Both the position numbers and the translations under genes were made by a program. From assembly GCA_963738575.1 (NCBI GenBank), contig CAVTWY010000004.1, positions 1,302,001 to 1,366,000 of the forward strand: a stretch of 64,000 nt of DNA, read 5' to 3'. Positions within the stretch are counted from its first letter, which is position 1. Each line of letters starts with the position of its first letter. Source of the DNA: CAVTWY01 sp963738575 (GTDB lineage Bacteria > Pseudomonadota > Gammaproteobacteria > Burkholderiales > Burkholderiaceae_C). The notes under the pieces are model-generated. The model was not told where the DNA came from. It was given only the letters and a program-made list of their open reading frames with translations, and searched no databases. Below are positions 8,484 to 17,350 of this stretch, in pieces.

Positions 8484-9221
8484 ATGCCCACACCACTTGT
8501 CCTTCTGCCTGGCTTGATGTGCGACGCCGAAGTCTGGGCTGACGTGGTTGTCCACTTGCGCTCGCATGGTGCTCTGTCGGACGCAGCAGCTATCGTTGTG
8601 GTGGACCATGGCTTTGCCGATAGCTTGGCGGCGATGGCTGACCATGTGTTGGCCACGGCTCCACCCGTGTTTGCGCTGGCGGGCCATTCCATGGGCGGGC
8701 GTGTGGCGTTGGAGGTGGTGCGCCGAGCGCCGCAGCGGGTCAGCCACTTGGGGCTCTTCAACACGGGGGCGTTGCCGCGCGAGGCGGGCGAAGCTGGCGC
8801 AAGAGAGACAGACATGCGATTGGGTCAACTGCGAATAGCGATCGAGACCGATGTCGCCGCCATGGCGCTGCAGTGGGTGCAAGGCATGGTCTGCCCCGCG
8901 CGGTGGCGCGATGATGCCGCGCTGGTGCAGCGCATCGTGGCCATGTTTGCCCGCAAGTCGTCCGCGCACTTTGCGGCACAAACCCGTGCGCTGTTGCACC
9001 GGCCTGATGCCGTGCCCGTGCTGCGCACCGTGCGCGTGCCCACGCTGCTGCTATCGGGCACGGAGGACGTCTTTACACCCCCCGCTCAACACCAGCAAAT
9101 GTTGGCGCATCTCCGCGTCGGAATTGGTCAATTGGTGGTGGTTGAGCACGCGGCCCACATGGCACCCATGGAGCAACCCGAGGCGGTGGCAAAGGCGATG
9201 CAGGATTGGTTGCGCGCTTGA
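8484..9221 (+). CDS. Alpha/beta-fold hydrolase
   Basis: A 245-residue cytoplasmic alpha/beta hydrolase related to the MenH/BioH type. The nucleophile elbow GHSMGG is near residue 68, the acid residue sits in LLLSGTEDVFTP and the catalytic histidine in HAAHMAPME. ATG at 8484 is preferred over TTG at 8478 because the purine-rich cagagg at 8468-8473 is better spaced for it. It stands alone between the GFA gene and the convergent tctA, so context gives no substrate. Confidence 0.78.
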   Translation: MPTPLVLLPGLMCDAEVWADVVVHLRSHGALSDAAAIVVVDHGFADSLAAMADHVLATAPPVFALAGHSMGGRVALEVVRRAPQRVSHLGLFNTGALPREAGEAGARETDMRLGQLRIAIETDVAAMALQWVQGMVCPARWRDDAALVQRIVAMFARKSSAHFAAQTRALLHRPDAVPVLRTVRVPTLLLSGTEDVFTPPAQHQQMLAHLRVGIGQLVVVEHAAHMAPMEQPEAVAKAMQDWLRA

Positions 9222-9240
9222 CGGGGTGATGCGGCCCGCG

Positions 9241-10740
9241 TCAGGCCGACGGCACCGCGTTGGCGCGTTGCCCTCGCACCGACTTCACAGCAATCCAACC
9301 CCAAACGATCAGCGTCAACACCCCCAGCACACCGGCAATCGGCCGCGTAAAAAAGACGCTGAAGTTGCCGTCAGCCTTGATCATCGACGTCATGAAACTT
9401 TGCTCCAGAAGCTCCCCCAGCACGATGCCCAGCACCATGGGGGCCACCGGGATTTCATTGGCCTCCATCAACCAGCCGATCAAGCCAAAACACAGCATCA
9501 CCAGGATGCCGTAGGGGCTGTTGGTGATGGAGAAAGAACCCACAATGCAAAATAACAGAATGACGGGTAGCAGCCCGCTGCGGGGCGCGCGCAACAAGTA
9601 GCCAGCGCCTTTGATGGCCGCCCAACCCAGCGGCAGCATCAGCAAGTTGGCCAAAACAAAGACGATGAAAACGGCGTAAATGAACTGCGGGTTTTGCAAG
9701 AACACGGTAGGGCCCGGGTTCATGCCTTTCATGTAGAGCACGCCAATGACGATGGCGGTGATGGAGTCACCCGGAATGCCAAACACCAGGGCTGGTATCC
9801 AGGCGCCGCCCACCGCCGCATTGTTGGACGATGTTGACTCGACCACACCTTCCACGTGGCCGGTGCCGAACTTTTCGGGCTCTTTCGAAAAACGTTTGGC
9901 CATGGCATACGACACCCAGGCTGCGATGTCGGCACCGGCACCGGGCAGCGCACCAATGGCTGTGCCCAGCAGCGAGCCACGAACAAAGTTGCGCCAGTAC
10001 TTGCGCGCCACGCCACCGATGCCACGGAACAACGAGCCGACTTTTTGCTGAACCATCACGGCGCCACTGTCGGGAGTGATGGTGTTGCGCAAGAGCTCCG
10101 AGATGGCAAAGGCGCCGATCATCGTGGGGATGAAGCTGATGCCTGACATCAAGTCGACATTGCCAAAGGTGAAGCGGGGTTGGCCGGCCACGGGGTCGAT
10201 GCCCACGCAACCCACCGCCAAGCCGATCAACAAAGAAAGCATGGCCTTGACACGGTGTCCGGTGGCAATCAAGGTGGCACAGCTCAGGCCCAGGCAGGCC
10301 AGCCAGAAATACTCAAACGAAGAAAAGTTGATGGCGGCTTCGGCCAGCATGGGTGCCGCAACGATCAAAAATGCCACGCCCACCAAACCACCAGCGACAG
10401 AAAACACCAAGTTGGCGCCCAGGTTGAGCTCCAGCATGCCGCGCTTGGCCATGGCGTAGCTTTCGTCGGCGTAGGCGGCCGACGCCGGCGTGCCTGGCAT
10501 TCGCATCATGGCGCCCGGAATGTCCCCTGCAAAGATGGCCATGGTGGTGGCGGTCACGATGGCGCCCAGGGCTGGCACGGGTGGCATGAAAAACGTGATG
10601 GGCACCAACAGCGCGGTGGCCATCGTCGCCGTCAGGCCAGGGATCGCGCCCACAAAAAGCCCGAAGACGGCCGACAGCCCGATCACCAACAACACGAACG
10701 GGTCAAAGACCAACCCCATGGCTGCGTTGAATGCCTGCAT
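9241..10740 (-). CDS. tctA: Tripartite tricarboxylate transporter, large permease TctA
   Basis: Large inner-membrane subunit of a TTT-family secondary importer, 499 residues with about 10-12 hydrophobic segments. Family stretches visible include the N-terminal GAIPGLTATMATALLVPITF and the inner PGAGADIAAWVSYAMAKR and WIPALVFGIPGDS motifs. It starts at 10740, four bases after the tctB stop, in the order tctC-tctB-tctA. With the sugar-acid kinase and aldolase upstream on the same strand, the cargo may be an aldonate or ketodeoxy-sugar acid rather than citrate; that is inference. Confidence 0.9.
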   Translation of the reverse strand: MQAFNAAMGLVFDPFVLLVIGLSAVFGLFVGAIPGLTATMATALLVPITFFMPPVPALGAIVTATTMAIFAGDIPGAMMRMPGTPASAAYADESYAMAKRGMLELNLGANLVFSVAGGLVGVAFLIVAAPMLAEAAINFSSFEYFWLACLGLSCATLIATGHRVKAMLSLLIGLAVGCVGIDPVAGQPRFTFGNVDLMSGISFIPTMIGAFAISELLRNTITPDSGAVMVQQKVGSLFRGIGGVARKYWRNFVRGSLLGTAIGALPGAGADIAAWVSYAMAKRFSKEPEKFGTGHVEGVVESTSSNNAAVGGAWIPALVFGIPGDSITAIVIGVLYMKGMNPGPTVFLQNPQFIYAVFIVFVLANLLMLPLGWAAIKGAGYLLRAPRSGLLPVILLFCIVGSFSITNSPYGILVMLCFGLIGWLMEANEIPVAPMVLGIVLGELLEQSFMTSMIKADGNFSVFFTRPIAGVLGVLTLIVWGWIAVKSVRGQRANAVPSA

Positions 10741-10743
10741 GGC

Positions 10744-11214
10744 CTAACCACCCGCCACAAGTTGCATGAACCAACCGCGCGGCAGTGGCACGCGCATCAG
10801 GGTGCCAAAAAACCATTGAAACAAAATGGCCGAAAGCACACCCAACACCAACGCATTGCGCGTGCGCACCCCCAACCAGACCGACAGGCCGGTCACGATG
10901 ATCGCTGACGTGGGCAAGAAGCCAAGCCGCTCTGCCACAAGCAAGTAAAAGACAACCGCCAGTGGCATGGCCACAAAGGACAACATGCCCCGTCCACGCA
11001 AGGTCTCGTCAACGGCCAACAGGCGTGCACCCGAGCGCCAGCCTCGTGCGGCGACGATGAGCCCGCACACAAAAATGCCTGCTGCGATCACTTGTGGGAA
11101 AAGGCTCGGCCCGTACTTTTGACCTGGAAACGGCGGAAACGTGAACGTGTAGCCAAACACGGCGGCGGCTAGCAGCATGAAGAAGACGCCGACCAGGGTC
11201 TCGTGGAAGCGCAT
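10744..11214 (-). CDS. tctB: Tripartite tricarboxylate transporter, small permease TctB
   Basis: Small membrane subunit of the TTT importer, 156 residues with four hydrophobic helices and the family-typical FPPFPGQKYGPSLFPQ near residue 30. ATG at 11214 (MRFHETLVG) is the natural start; the frame is open to 11325 but the extra residues are not membrane-like. It lies between tctC and tctA and is required with TctA for transport. Confidence 0.85.
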   Translation of the reverse strand: MRFHETLVGVFFMLLAAAVFGYTFTFPPFPGQKYGPSLFPQVIAAGIFVCGLIVAARGWRSGARLLAVDETLRGRGMLSFVAMPLAVVFYLLVAERLGFLPTSAIIVTGLSVWLGVRTRNALVLGVLSAILFQWFFGTLMRVPLPRGWFMQLVAGG

Positions 11215-11338
11215 CAAATGGTGCACAGAAAATGAAGTGGGAGGAGCCGACCGTGTGACAGGGCGAAGGGTTTGATGGCAGGCGCCGCAGCGCAGCCATG
11301 CAGGCCCACCGCCGTGGATCCGCACGTCTCAAGCGGAG

Positions 11339-12337
11339 TTAGGTTTTTTTGGCCAAGCCTGCCGCGTTCATTGCAACCCCCATCGCCTTGTCGCCATCGG
11401 CCATGAAACTGGCGAAACCCGCCGGGTCAGCCCACGTGGTGCCAAAACCGCGGTTCTTCATGAAGTCCTGAAACTCAGCCGAGTCGTAGACTTTTTTCAG
11501 CTCGGTGAGCAAGCGGCCTGCAATGGCATCGGGCAGGCCTTTGGGGGCTGCAATGCCGCGCCATGCGCCCACCGAGTAGTTGATGCCCAAGGCTTCGTTC
11601 AAGGTTGGTACGTCTTTGAACTGCGCGTTGCGCTGCGGCGCCATCACGGCCAAGCTGGTGGCCTTTCCGGCGTCAATCATGGCCTTGGCCTCAGGCACCG
11701 AGCAGGTGACGATGTCGATGCCACCGGCTGCCAAATCTTGCATGGCCGGGGCGGCGCCGTTGGACGGCACCCAAGCGACGTGGTTGGGCTGCAGGCCCAT
11801 GGCTTGCAACCAGCCAATCAGGGCCAAGTGCCAGATGCCGCCCTGACCCGTGCCTGAGGCCTTGAGTTTGCCGGGTGGTGCTGCTTTGATGGCGTCGGCA
11901 AGTGCTTTGATGTTTTTGTACGGCGAGCTGGCGTTGACCTGTACACCTGGAGGGTCAACGTTCATTAGCGCCAGCGGCGTGTAGCTGGTGGATTTGAGCT
12001 CGGTGAGCCCTTGGTGATGCATCATCGTGATCTCGACCGTGATCATGCCGATGGTGTAGCCGTCGGCGGGTGCCGTGGCGATGGCCGAGTGGCCCACGAC
12101 GCCTGAGCCGCCGGTGCGGTTGACCACGTTGAACGGTTGCCCGAGGCTCTTTTCAAGCATGGCGGCAACGATGCGCGCGGTGGCGTCGGTGCCACCCCCC
12201 GCACCCCATGGGCACACCAACGTGACGGGCCGGTTGGGCCAAGCGCCTTGCGCTCTTGCAACGCTAGGTAGCAGGGCAGTGAGGCCCGTTGCCGCAAGGC
12301 CACCGATCACGGTTCTGCGACCCAATTTACTTGTCAT
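11339..12337 (-). CDS. tctC: Tripartite tricarboxylate transporter substrate-binding protein (Bug/TctC family)
   Basis: Periplasmic receptor of 332 residues. The N-terminus has paired arginines then a hydrophobic stretch ending ARAQG (residues 7-30), compatible with a Tat or Sec signal. The Bug motif WPNRPVTLVCPWGAGGGTD follows, and the ligand-loop GGSGVVGH and the MKNRGFGTTW region are as in the family. ATG at 12337 is backed by tctcct on the plus strand (AGGAGA on the coding strand) at 12343-12348. First gene of the transporter trio, 133 bp after the kinase gene. Confidence 0.88.
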   Translation of the reverse strand: MTSKLGRRTVIGGLAATGLTALLPSVARAQGAWPNRPVTLVCPWGAGGGTDATARIVAAMLEKSLGQPFNVVNRTGGSGVVGHSAIATAPADGYTIGMITVEITMMHHQGLTELKSTSYTPLALMNVDPPGVQVNASSPYKNIKALADAIKAAPPGKLKASGTGQGGIWHLALIGWLQAMGLQPNHVAWVPSNGAAPAMQDLAAGGIDIVTCSVPEAKAMIDAGKATSLAVMAPQRNAQFKDVPTLNEALGINYSVGAWRGIAAPKGLPDAIAGRLLTELKKVYDSAEFQDFMKNRGFGTTWADPAGFASFMADGDKAMGVAMNAAGLAKKT

Positions 12338-12422
12338 GCTTGTCTCCTGGGGGTTGGATGCGGGCGAACAAAGTCGAGTGTTAACCCCCCGCCGGTCAGG
12401 CGTCAACCGTGGTTTCCAGTTG

Positions 12423-12433
12423 TTGTATGACAA
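12423..12433. promoter_or_regulatory. Possible GntR-type operator upstream of tctC
   Basis: The 11-bp inverted repeat TTGT-ATG-ACAA lies in the gap between the kinase and tctC, about 86 bp upstream of the tctC start. Its shape and spacing resemble operators of GntR/FadR-type repressors. No such regulator is adjacent, so this is a tentative call from symmetry and position only. Confidence 0.35.
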
Positions 12434-12470
12434 GTCGAGCCTGCCCGCATGCGTGCTGTGCTTGTTGATG

Positions 12471-13424
12471 TCAGGCTGAGGAAGCTGCAATCGAGGCCTG
12501 AACCTCAGCACGTGTAGGGCACCCAAGCCGCCCACCAAACCGGGTGCACTTGATCGACGCTGCATGGCAGGCCCAGCGTGCTGCCGCTTGAACAGAGAGA
12601 CCCTCGACCAAAGCCAGAGCAAACGCGCCATGAAACACGTCACCGGCGGCCAGGGTGTCCACCACGGGCACGGTGGGCGCGGGCACACGGCGGACTTGGC
12701 CCGATTCAACCCACGCGTACCCTGCAGCGCCGCAACTGGCACCCACGTGCCCTGCATGACGGCGCGCCACTTGCAACAGTGCCACATCGACGTCAGTCAG
12801 CCCTGTAAATGCCAGCAGCCCGGCGTCCGAGAACACTGCGTGCGTGGCCAACGGCACCAGGGCTTCGAGCACATCACGTGGCGCAGTGTCCCCGTCTAAC
12901 ATGCCCGGTATGCCAGCCTGCCGCGCCGCCAACAAGGCAGCATGGGCTCCTTCAACCCATCGAACGTCGCACAGCACGATGTCGGCATCGGCAACACTTT
13001 GCAGGGGCAACCAGTGCGCCGAACGGTCGACAGCGGGGTCGTGAAAGGGCACCACCAACCGCTCGCCACGTGCATCGACAATCACCGCTGCCTGGGACGA
13101 CGCCGATCCGGCAACGGTATGCAGCCCATCAACATTGATGCCTTCGGCACGAAGGGATTCACGCGTGGCCATGCCTTGCGCGTCGTCCCCACAACGAGCC
13201 CAAATGGCCGCGTCGCCGCCCAAGCGCGCAAAGGCGCAAGCGGCTGAAAGCGCCATGCCGTCCACCACCTGCACCATGCGCTGCGCCAGCACCTTGGCGG
13301 GGGGCGGGGGTACGGCCTCCACTTGGTAAATGCGTGTGGCACACACGGCACCGACGGCAATGGCGCGTGGCTTGCGTGAGCCCTGGGCGGTGCTGCGATC
13401 GGTGCGCGAGTGTTGGAACGTCAT
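12471..13424 (-). CDS. PfkB-family sugar (acid) kinase, 2-dehydro-3-deoxygluconokinase-like
   Basis: Cytoplasmic kinase of 317 residues in the ribokinase/PfkB family. The C-terminal signature DTLAAGDVFHGAFALAL carries the catalytic aspartate. The N-terminal GAVCATRIYQVEAVPPPPAK and the GGDAAIWARCGDD stretch are also PfkB-like. It starts 10 bp after the stop of a KDPG-type aldolase gene, and that pairing suggests phosphorylation of 2-keto-3-deoxygluconate (or its galacto-isomer) to feed the aldolase. Other PfkB substrates, such as fructose or sulfofructose, cannot be excluded from sequence alone. Confidence 0.75.
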   Translation of the reverse strand: MTFQHSRTDRSTAQGSRKPRAIAVGAVCATRIYQVEAVPPPPAKVLAQRMVQVVDGMALSAACAFARLGGDAAIWARCGDDAQGMATRESLRAEGINVDGLHTVAGSASSQAAVIVDARGERLVVPFHDPAVDRSAHWLPLQSVADADIVLCDVRWVEGAHAALLAARQAGIPGMLDGDTAPRDVLEALVPLATHAVFSDAGLLAFTGLTDVDVALLQVARRHAGHVGASCGAAGYAWVESGQVRRVPAPTVPVVDTLAAGDVFHGAFALALVEGLSVQAAARWACHAASIKCTRFGGRLGCPTRAEVQASIAASSA

Positions 13425-13433
13425 GGCAGCGCG

Positions 13434-14099
13434 TCAGGCTTTGGTCACAGCGCGATGGGTTGCAAACGCTGCCGCCTGCTTTGCCAGGGCCGTGATCGCG
13501 CCCCAATCGCGCGCCGCCATCAGCTCGGGCGGCGTCACCCAACTGCCGCCCACAGCCAGGCAGCCTTTCAGCGAGAGATAACGCGGGATGTTGTCAGGCT
13601 TGATGCCACCCGTCGGGCAAAAACGAACGTGGGGAAACACACCTTGCATTTGCTCAATCTGCGCAGCACCTTGCAAGCCGTGCGCGGGAAACAACTTGAC
13701 GGTGTGGCAACCGTAAGCCATGGCTTGCATCACCTCGCTCGGTGTCCACACGCCGGGCAAAAGCGGCAAACCATGCTGCCTCGCTGCTTGCGCAAGCTCG
13801 GGTGTCAGGCCAGGCGTCACGCCAAATTGGGCGCCAGCATCGACGGCGCGCTTCACATCGCTTGCATCCAGCAAGGTGCCTGCACCGACCGTGGCCTCGG
13901 GCACTTGCGCGCGAATGTCGCTGATGGCGCCCAGTGCCTCGGGCGTTCGCAGCACAACCTCAAACACTGGCACACCGCCAGCCACCAAGGCGCGAGCCAT
14001 GTCGGCCGCCACTGCACGGTCATGCAGCGTGATGATCGGGATCACGGCCGCGCCTTGCAGCAAGGGGCGGATGTCGGGGAAGTGGGAAGCATTGCGCAC
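13434..14099 (-). CDS. eda: 2-dehydro-3-deoxy-phosphogluconate aldolase (KDPG/KHG aldolase family)
   Basis: Class I aldolase that splits KDPG-like acids into pyruvate and glyceraldehyde 3-phosphate. Conserved residues are visible: the general-base glutamate in PVFEVVLRT, TVGAGTLLD, the Schiff-base lysine in HTVKLFPA, and the phosphate-binding FCPTGGI. The frame is open to a TTG at 14219, but the family's N-terminus begins near NASHFPDIRPLL, so GTG at 14099 (221 residues) is chosen; neither start has a strong ribosome site. First gene of the apparent eda-kinase-tctCBA operon, with a striking palindrome upstream. Confidence 0.82.
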   Translation of the reverse strand: MRNASHFPDIRPLLQGAAVIPIITLHDRAVAADMARALVAGGVPVFEVVLRTPEALGAISDIRAQVPEATVGAGTLLDASDVKRAVDAGAQFGVTPGLTPELAQAARQHGLPLLPGVWTPSEVMQAMAYGCHTVKLFPAHGLQGAAQIEQMQGVFPHVRFCPTGGIKPDNIPRYLSLKGCLAVGGSWVTPPELMAARDWGAITALAKQAAAFATHRAVTKA

Positions 14100-14210
14100 G
14101 GGGTGGGCTCGTCGGGTTGGCAATGCGGTACTGTAGCGATGGTCGACGCTGCCCCACACTTGTCGTGGCCTTGCGGTGCGGCCCAGGCTGCGCAAGGATC
14201 GTCGGACTTT

Positions 14211-14255
14211 GGTAAACAACGGTAAACCTATAAATGTGCATAAAACACATTTATA
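14211..14255. promoter_or_regulatory. Operator-like palindrome and direct repeat in divergent region
   Basis: A perfect inverted repeat with 10-bp arms (TATAAATGTG at 14229-14238, CACATTTATA at 14246-14255) and a 7-nt AT-rich spacer lies between the minus-strand eda operon and the plus-strand dioxygenase. Just before it, ggtaaac occurs twice in tandem, one helical turn apart (14211 and 14221). A dimeric repressor or activator site is likely; which operon it controls and which protein binds are unknown. Confidence 0.6.
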
Positions 14256-14367
14256 CTACCGATTAAGGTAACTACGGGGTCAAACCATTAGCATCAACGA
14301 TCACGACCAGAACGATCATCACCACACCTCGTCGCTGCAACAAGATGCACGGGCCATCCTTCAGACG

Positions 14368-15159
14368 TTGCCAAACCGTCGGCACTTGCTGCGGTTGTTG
14401 GCGGCAGGCTCGGTTGCACCTTTGGGGTTGGTCGCCTGCGGGGGCAGTGATGACGCCACAACCACAACCACGCCCTCCGGCGGCACGGGCGGCACCGCCC
14501 CGAGCGCTTGCAGCGTGATCCCCAACGAGACTGCAGGCCCTTTCCCCGGTGATGGCACCAACAGCAACGGCAGCGGCGTGGTGAACGTGCTTACCCAAGC
14601 AGGTGTGGTCCGCAGCGACATCCGCACCAGCTTGGGTAGCCTGAGTGGCACGGCGGCTGGTGTGGCCATGACCATCACCTTGAAGCTGGTGAACAGCAAT
14701 GCCAGTTGTGCCAGCCTCGAAGGAAAAGCGGTGTACCTGTGGCATTGCGACCGTGACGGCGGCTACTCGTTGTACTCAAGCGGCGTGACCGACCAAAATT
14801 ACCTCCGCGGCGTGCAGGTTAGCAATGCCAACGGCGAAGTCACCTTCACAACGATTTTTCCGGGTTGCTACGCGGGCCGCTGGCCCCACATGCACTTTGA
14901 GGTGTACAACAGCTTGGCCGAGGCCACGTCCGGCAACAACGATGTCAAGACATCGCAGCTGGCCTTGCCACTGGCTGCGTGCAACCAGGTCTACGGCGTG
15001 GTGGCCGGCTACGAAGCAAGTGTTTCCAACCTGAGCCGCATCACACTTGCGTCGGACGGCGTTTTCAGCGACACCGGTGGAGCCACGCAGTTGGCCACGG
15101 TGACCGGCGATGTTGCACTTGGCATGGCTGCTGCGTTGGTGGTAGGTCTTGCCGCCTGA
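14368..15159 (+). CDS. Secreted intradiol ring-cleavage dioxygenase-like lipoprotein
   Basis: The 263-residue product has a basic start (NRRHLLRLL), a hydrophobic stretch and a lipobox-like VAC followed by a Gly/Ser/Thr-rich linker, so it is probably exported and lipidated. The C-terminal half matches protocatechuate 3,4-dioxygenase-like folds: YLWHCDRDGGYS, YLRGVQ, and FPGCYAGRWPHMHFEVY with two of the expected iron-ligand histidines. TTG at 14368 is the first conventional start. The frame stays open to 14272 and encodes an Asp/His-rich stretch typical of this family's N-terminus, so the true start may be an ATT at 14287. Substrate unknown. Confidence 0.75.
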   Translation: MPNRRHLLRLLAAGSVAPLGLVACGGSDDATTTTTPSGGTGGTAPSACSVIPNETAGPFPGDGTNSNGSGVVNVLTQAGVVRSDIRTSLGSLSGTAAGVAMTITLKLVNSNASCASLEGKAVYLWHCDRDGGYSLYSSGVTDQNYLRGVQVSNANGEVTFTTIFPGCYAGRWPHMHFEVYNSLAEATSGNNDVKTSQLALPLAACNQVYGVVAGYEASVSNLSRITLASDGVFSDTGGATQLATVTGDVALGMAAALVVGLAA

Positions 15160-15257
15160 TGCAACGTGGATCGGCGTCGGCGCAAACGCGCTGCGCTGAC
15201 CCCGCCAAGGTCTTCAGAAGGGACGGGGGAGGCGCGCATCGTGCGACCATAGCGCCT

Positions 15258-16328
15258 GTGCGTCCGACCACCTTGTCATTGCCCGAGTTTGTGCAGTCCA
15301 TCCCCAAGATGGAGCTGCACTGCCACCTGTTGGGCACAGTGCAACGCCACACGTTTGCAGCGTTGGTGGTCAAGGCCAAGGCGCCCGTAGCAACCGATGA
15401 GATTGACGCGTTCTACACCCGAGGTGACAAGCCAGTGGGTGTGCTGCGCGTGTTGCGGGCGCTGGAAGCGCACATCCTCAAGTCGCCCGACGACTTGCAT
15501 CGCATCACCTACGAGTACTTGCAGTCGGTGGCGTTGCACCACGTGTACTACGCCGAGTTCTTTTGGAACCCCACCGGCACGGTTCGGGGCGCTTGCATGC
15601 CGTACCGCGCGGCGCAAGACGCCATCGTGCACGCGATTCGCGACGCGCAGCGCGACTTCGGGGTGGTGGGGCGCCTGGTGCCCGCCATCGACCGCGAGGC
15701 GTCGCCTGCTGACGCCGTGCAAGTGGTTGAATGGATGAAGGCACACCGCTGCGACGAAGTGATCGGCCTTGGCATCGACTACCGCGAGGTGGATCGTCCG
15801 CCCGAGTTGTTTGTGGAGGCCTACCAGGCTGCGCGTCAGGCTGGATTCAAAACGACGGCGCATGCTGGTGAATTTGGCATGCCCTGGACCAATGTGCAAA
15901 CAGCGGTGAATCTGCTGCGAGTGGATCGCATTGACCATGGCTACACGGTGGTAGACGAACCCTACTTTGCGAGTCGGTGTGTTGACGCTGGTTTGGTTTT
16001 CACCGTGGTGCCCACCAACTCTTACTACTTGCGCACGTTAAGACCCGAGCGCTGGGCGCTGGACCACCCCATCCGCACCATGGTGGCCATGGGCTTGCGC
16101 GTTCACCCGAACACCGATGACCCCACCTTGCATCACGTGACACCCACTCAAGCATGGGAAAAAATGGTGAATGACTTTGGTTTTGGCATCGACCACCTGC
16201 GGGCTTTCATGCTCAATGGGCTTGACGCTGCATGGATCGACGACGGCACGCGGCGACGTTGGACGACGGCATGGTGCGAGTCGTTTGACGCCTTGCACTC
16301 GCGCATGACCCCGAGCATCGGGGCATGA
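15258..16328 (+). CDS. add: Adenosine deaminase family protein
   Basis: Cytoplasmic zinc hydrolase of 356 residues, expected to deaminate adenosine (or adenine) to inosine (or hypoxanthine). Metal and catalytic motifs are in order: ELHCHLLG with His21 and His23, HAGE from residue 202, RIDHG, and HPNTDDP near 283-289. GTG at 15258 begins 20 residues before the HxH motif, as in the family; the longer open frame to 14979 overlaps the dioxygenase gene. The Bug receptor, nucleoside hydrolase and ribokinase genes follow immediately, so adenosine is the more likely substrate. Confidence 0.85.
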   Translation: MRPTTLSLPEFVQSIPKMELHCHLLGTVQRHTFAALVVKAKAPVATDEIDAFYTRGDKPVGVLRVLRALEAHILKSPDDLHRITYEYLQSVALHHVYYAEFFWNPTGTVRGACMPYRAAQDAIVHAIRDAQRDFGVVGRLVPAIDREASPADAVQVVEWMKAHRCDEVIGLGIDYREVDRPPELFVEAYQAARQAGFKTTAHAGEFGMPWTNVQTAVNLLRVDRIDHGYTVVDEPYFASRCVDAGLVFTVVPTNSYYLRTLRPERWALDHPIRTMVAMGLRVHPNTDDPTLHHVTPTQAWEKMVNDFGFGIDHLRAFMLNGLDAAWIDDGTRRRWTTAWCESFDALHSRMTPSIGA

Positions 16329-16353
16329 TATGTTGACTGCCCTTGAAAGGCTC

Positions 16354-17346
16354 ATGATGACCCCACGTCGCCCCTTGCTTACCGGCCTTGTTGCAATGGC
16401 GTTGACGCCCTGGGCAGTCGGACCCGCTCAAGCGCAACCCGCTTGGCCCACCGCCAAGAGCATCACCATCCTCGTGCCCTTCAGTGCGGGTGGCAGCCTC
16501 GACACCACCACGCGCTTGGTGGCCCAGCGCTTGAGTGAGCGTTTGGGTCAAACCGTGGTGGTTGAAAACGCCACTGGTGCGGGTGGTGGCATTGGGTTTC
16601 AAAGGGCTTTGCAAGCGGTACCCGACGGCTACACGTTCTTGATGGCGGGTGATTCGCCGCTCACACCAGGGCAAGAAAAAAGTGCCTCGCCGTACCGATT
16701 TGATGTCCTGAATGACTTGGTGCCGGTTGTGCTTGTGAACACGGCGCCGATGGTGCTGGTGGCCCACCCGTCGGTGCCAGCACAAAACTTGGACGAGCTG
16801 CTGGCGCTGGCCCGTCGTCAACCCGGACGCCTGAGCTACGCCACTTCGGGCGTGGGCACCATTCCCCACCTTGCAACCGAGATGATCAAGCGCCAGGCCA
16901 AGGTTCACATGGTGCACATCCCTTACCGCGGTGCGGCGCAGATCGTCAACGACGTTGCCGGCCAGCAAGTGGATCTGGCGATGTTGATCAGTGCATCGGC
17001 GGCGCCGCAGGTGCAGGCCAAAGCCATCAAGGCGTTGGCCGTGACGGGGGACGTGCGGCTGGCCATCATGCCCACCGTGCCCACGGTCGCCGAGACACCG
17101 GCGTTCAGGGGCTTCAACGCCGTCAGTTGGGCAGGGCTGTATGCACCCGCCAAGACGCCCGTAGCCATCGTGCAGCAGCTCAACCGAGCCGTGGATGAGG
17201 TGCTGAAGTTGGACGCCGTGCGCAACAAGTTGGCCGATACCGGCGTGGTGGTGCGCGGGGGGCCACCGGCTGCCTTTGTCTCCTTCATCACGCAAGACCG
17301 CGCGCGCACGGTAGAGATGCTGAAAGACACGTCGTTGAAGGAGTAG
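16354..17346 (+). CDS. Bug/TctC-family substrate-binding protein, orphan
   Basis: Periplasmic receptor of 330 residues with signal peptide (cleavage near AQAQPAW) and the Bug motif ITILVPFSAGGSLD. ATG at 16354 is chosen over ATG at 16330 because aaagg at 16346-16350 is correctly placed for it. It lies inside a nucleoside-breakdown gene set with no tctA or tctB beside it, so it must either use membrane subunits encoded elsewhere or act as a sensor. The neighbours suggest a purine nucleoside ligand, which would be unusual for a family known mainly for carboxylates. Confidence 0.82.
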   Translation: MMTPRRPLLTGLVAMALTPWAVGPAQAQPAWPTAKSITILVPFSAGGSLDTTTRLVAQRLSERLGQTVVVENATGAGGGIGFQRALQAVPDGYTFLMAGDSPLTPGQEKSASPYRFDVLNDLVPVVLVNTAPMVLVAHPSVPAQNLDELLALARRQPGRLSYATSGVGTIPHLATEMIKRQAKVHMVHIPYRGAAQIVNDVAGQQVDLAMLISASAAPQVQAKAIKALAVTGDVRLAIMPTVPTVAETPAFRGFNAVSWAGLYAPAKTPVAIVQQLNRAVDEVLKLDAVRNKLADTGVVVRGGPPAAFVSFITQDRARTVEMLKDTSLKE

Positions 17347-17350
17347 CGCC

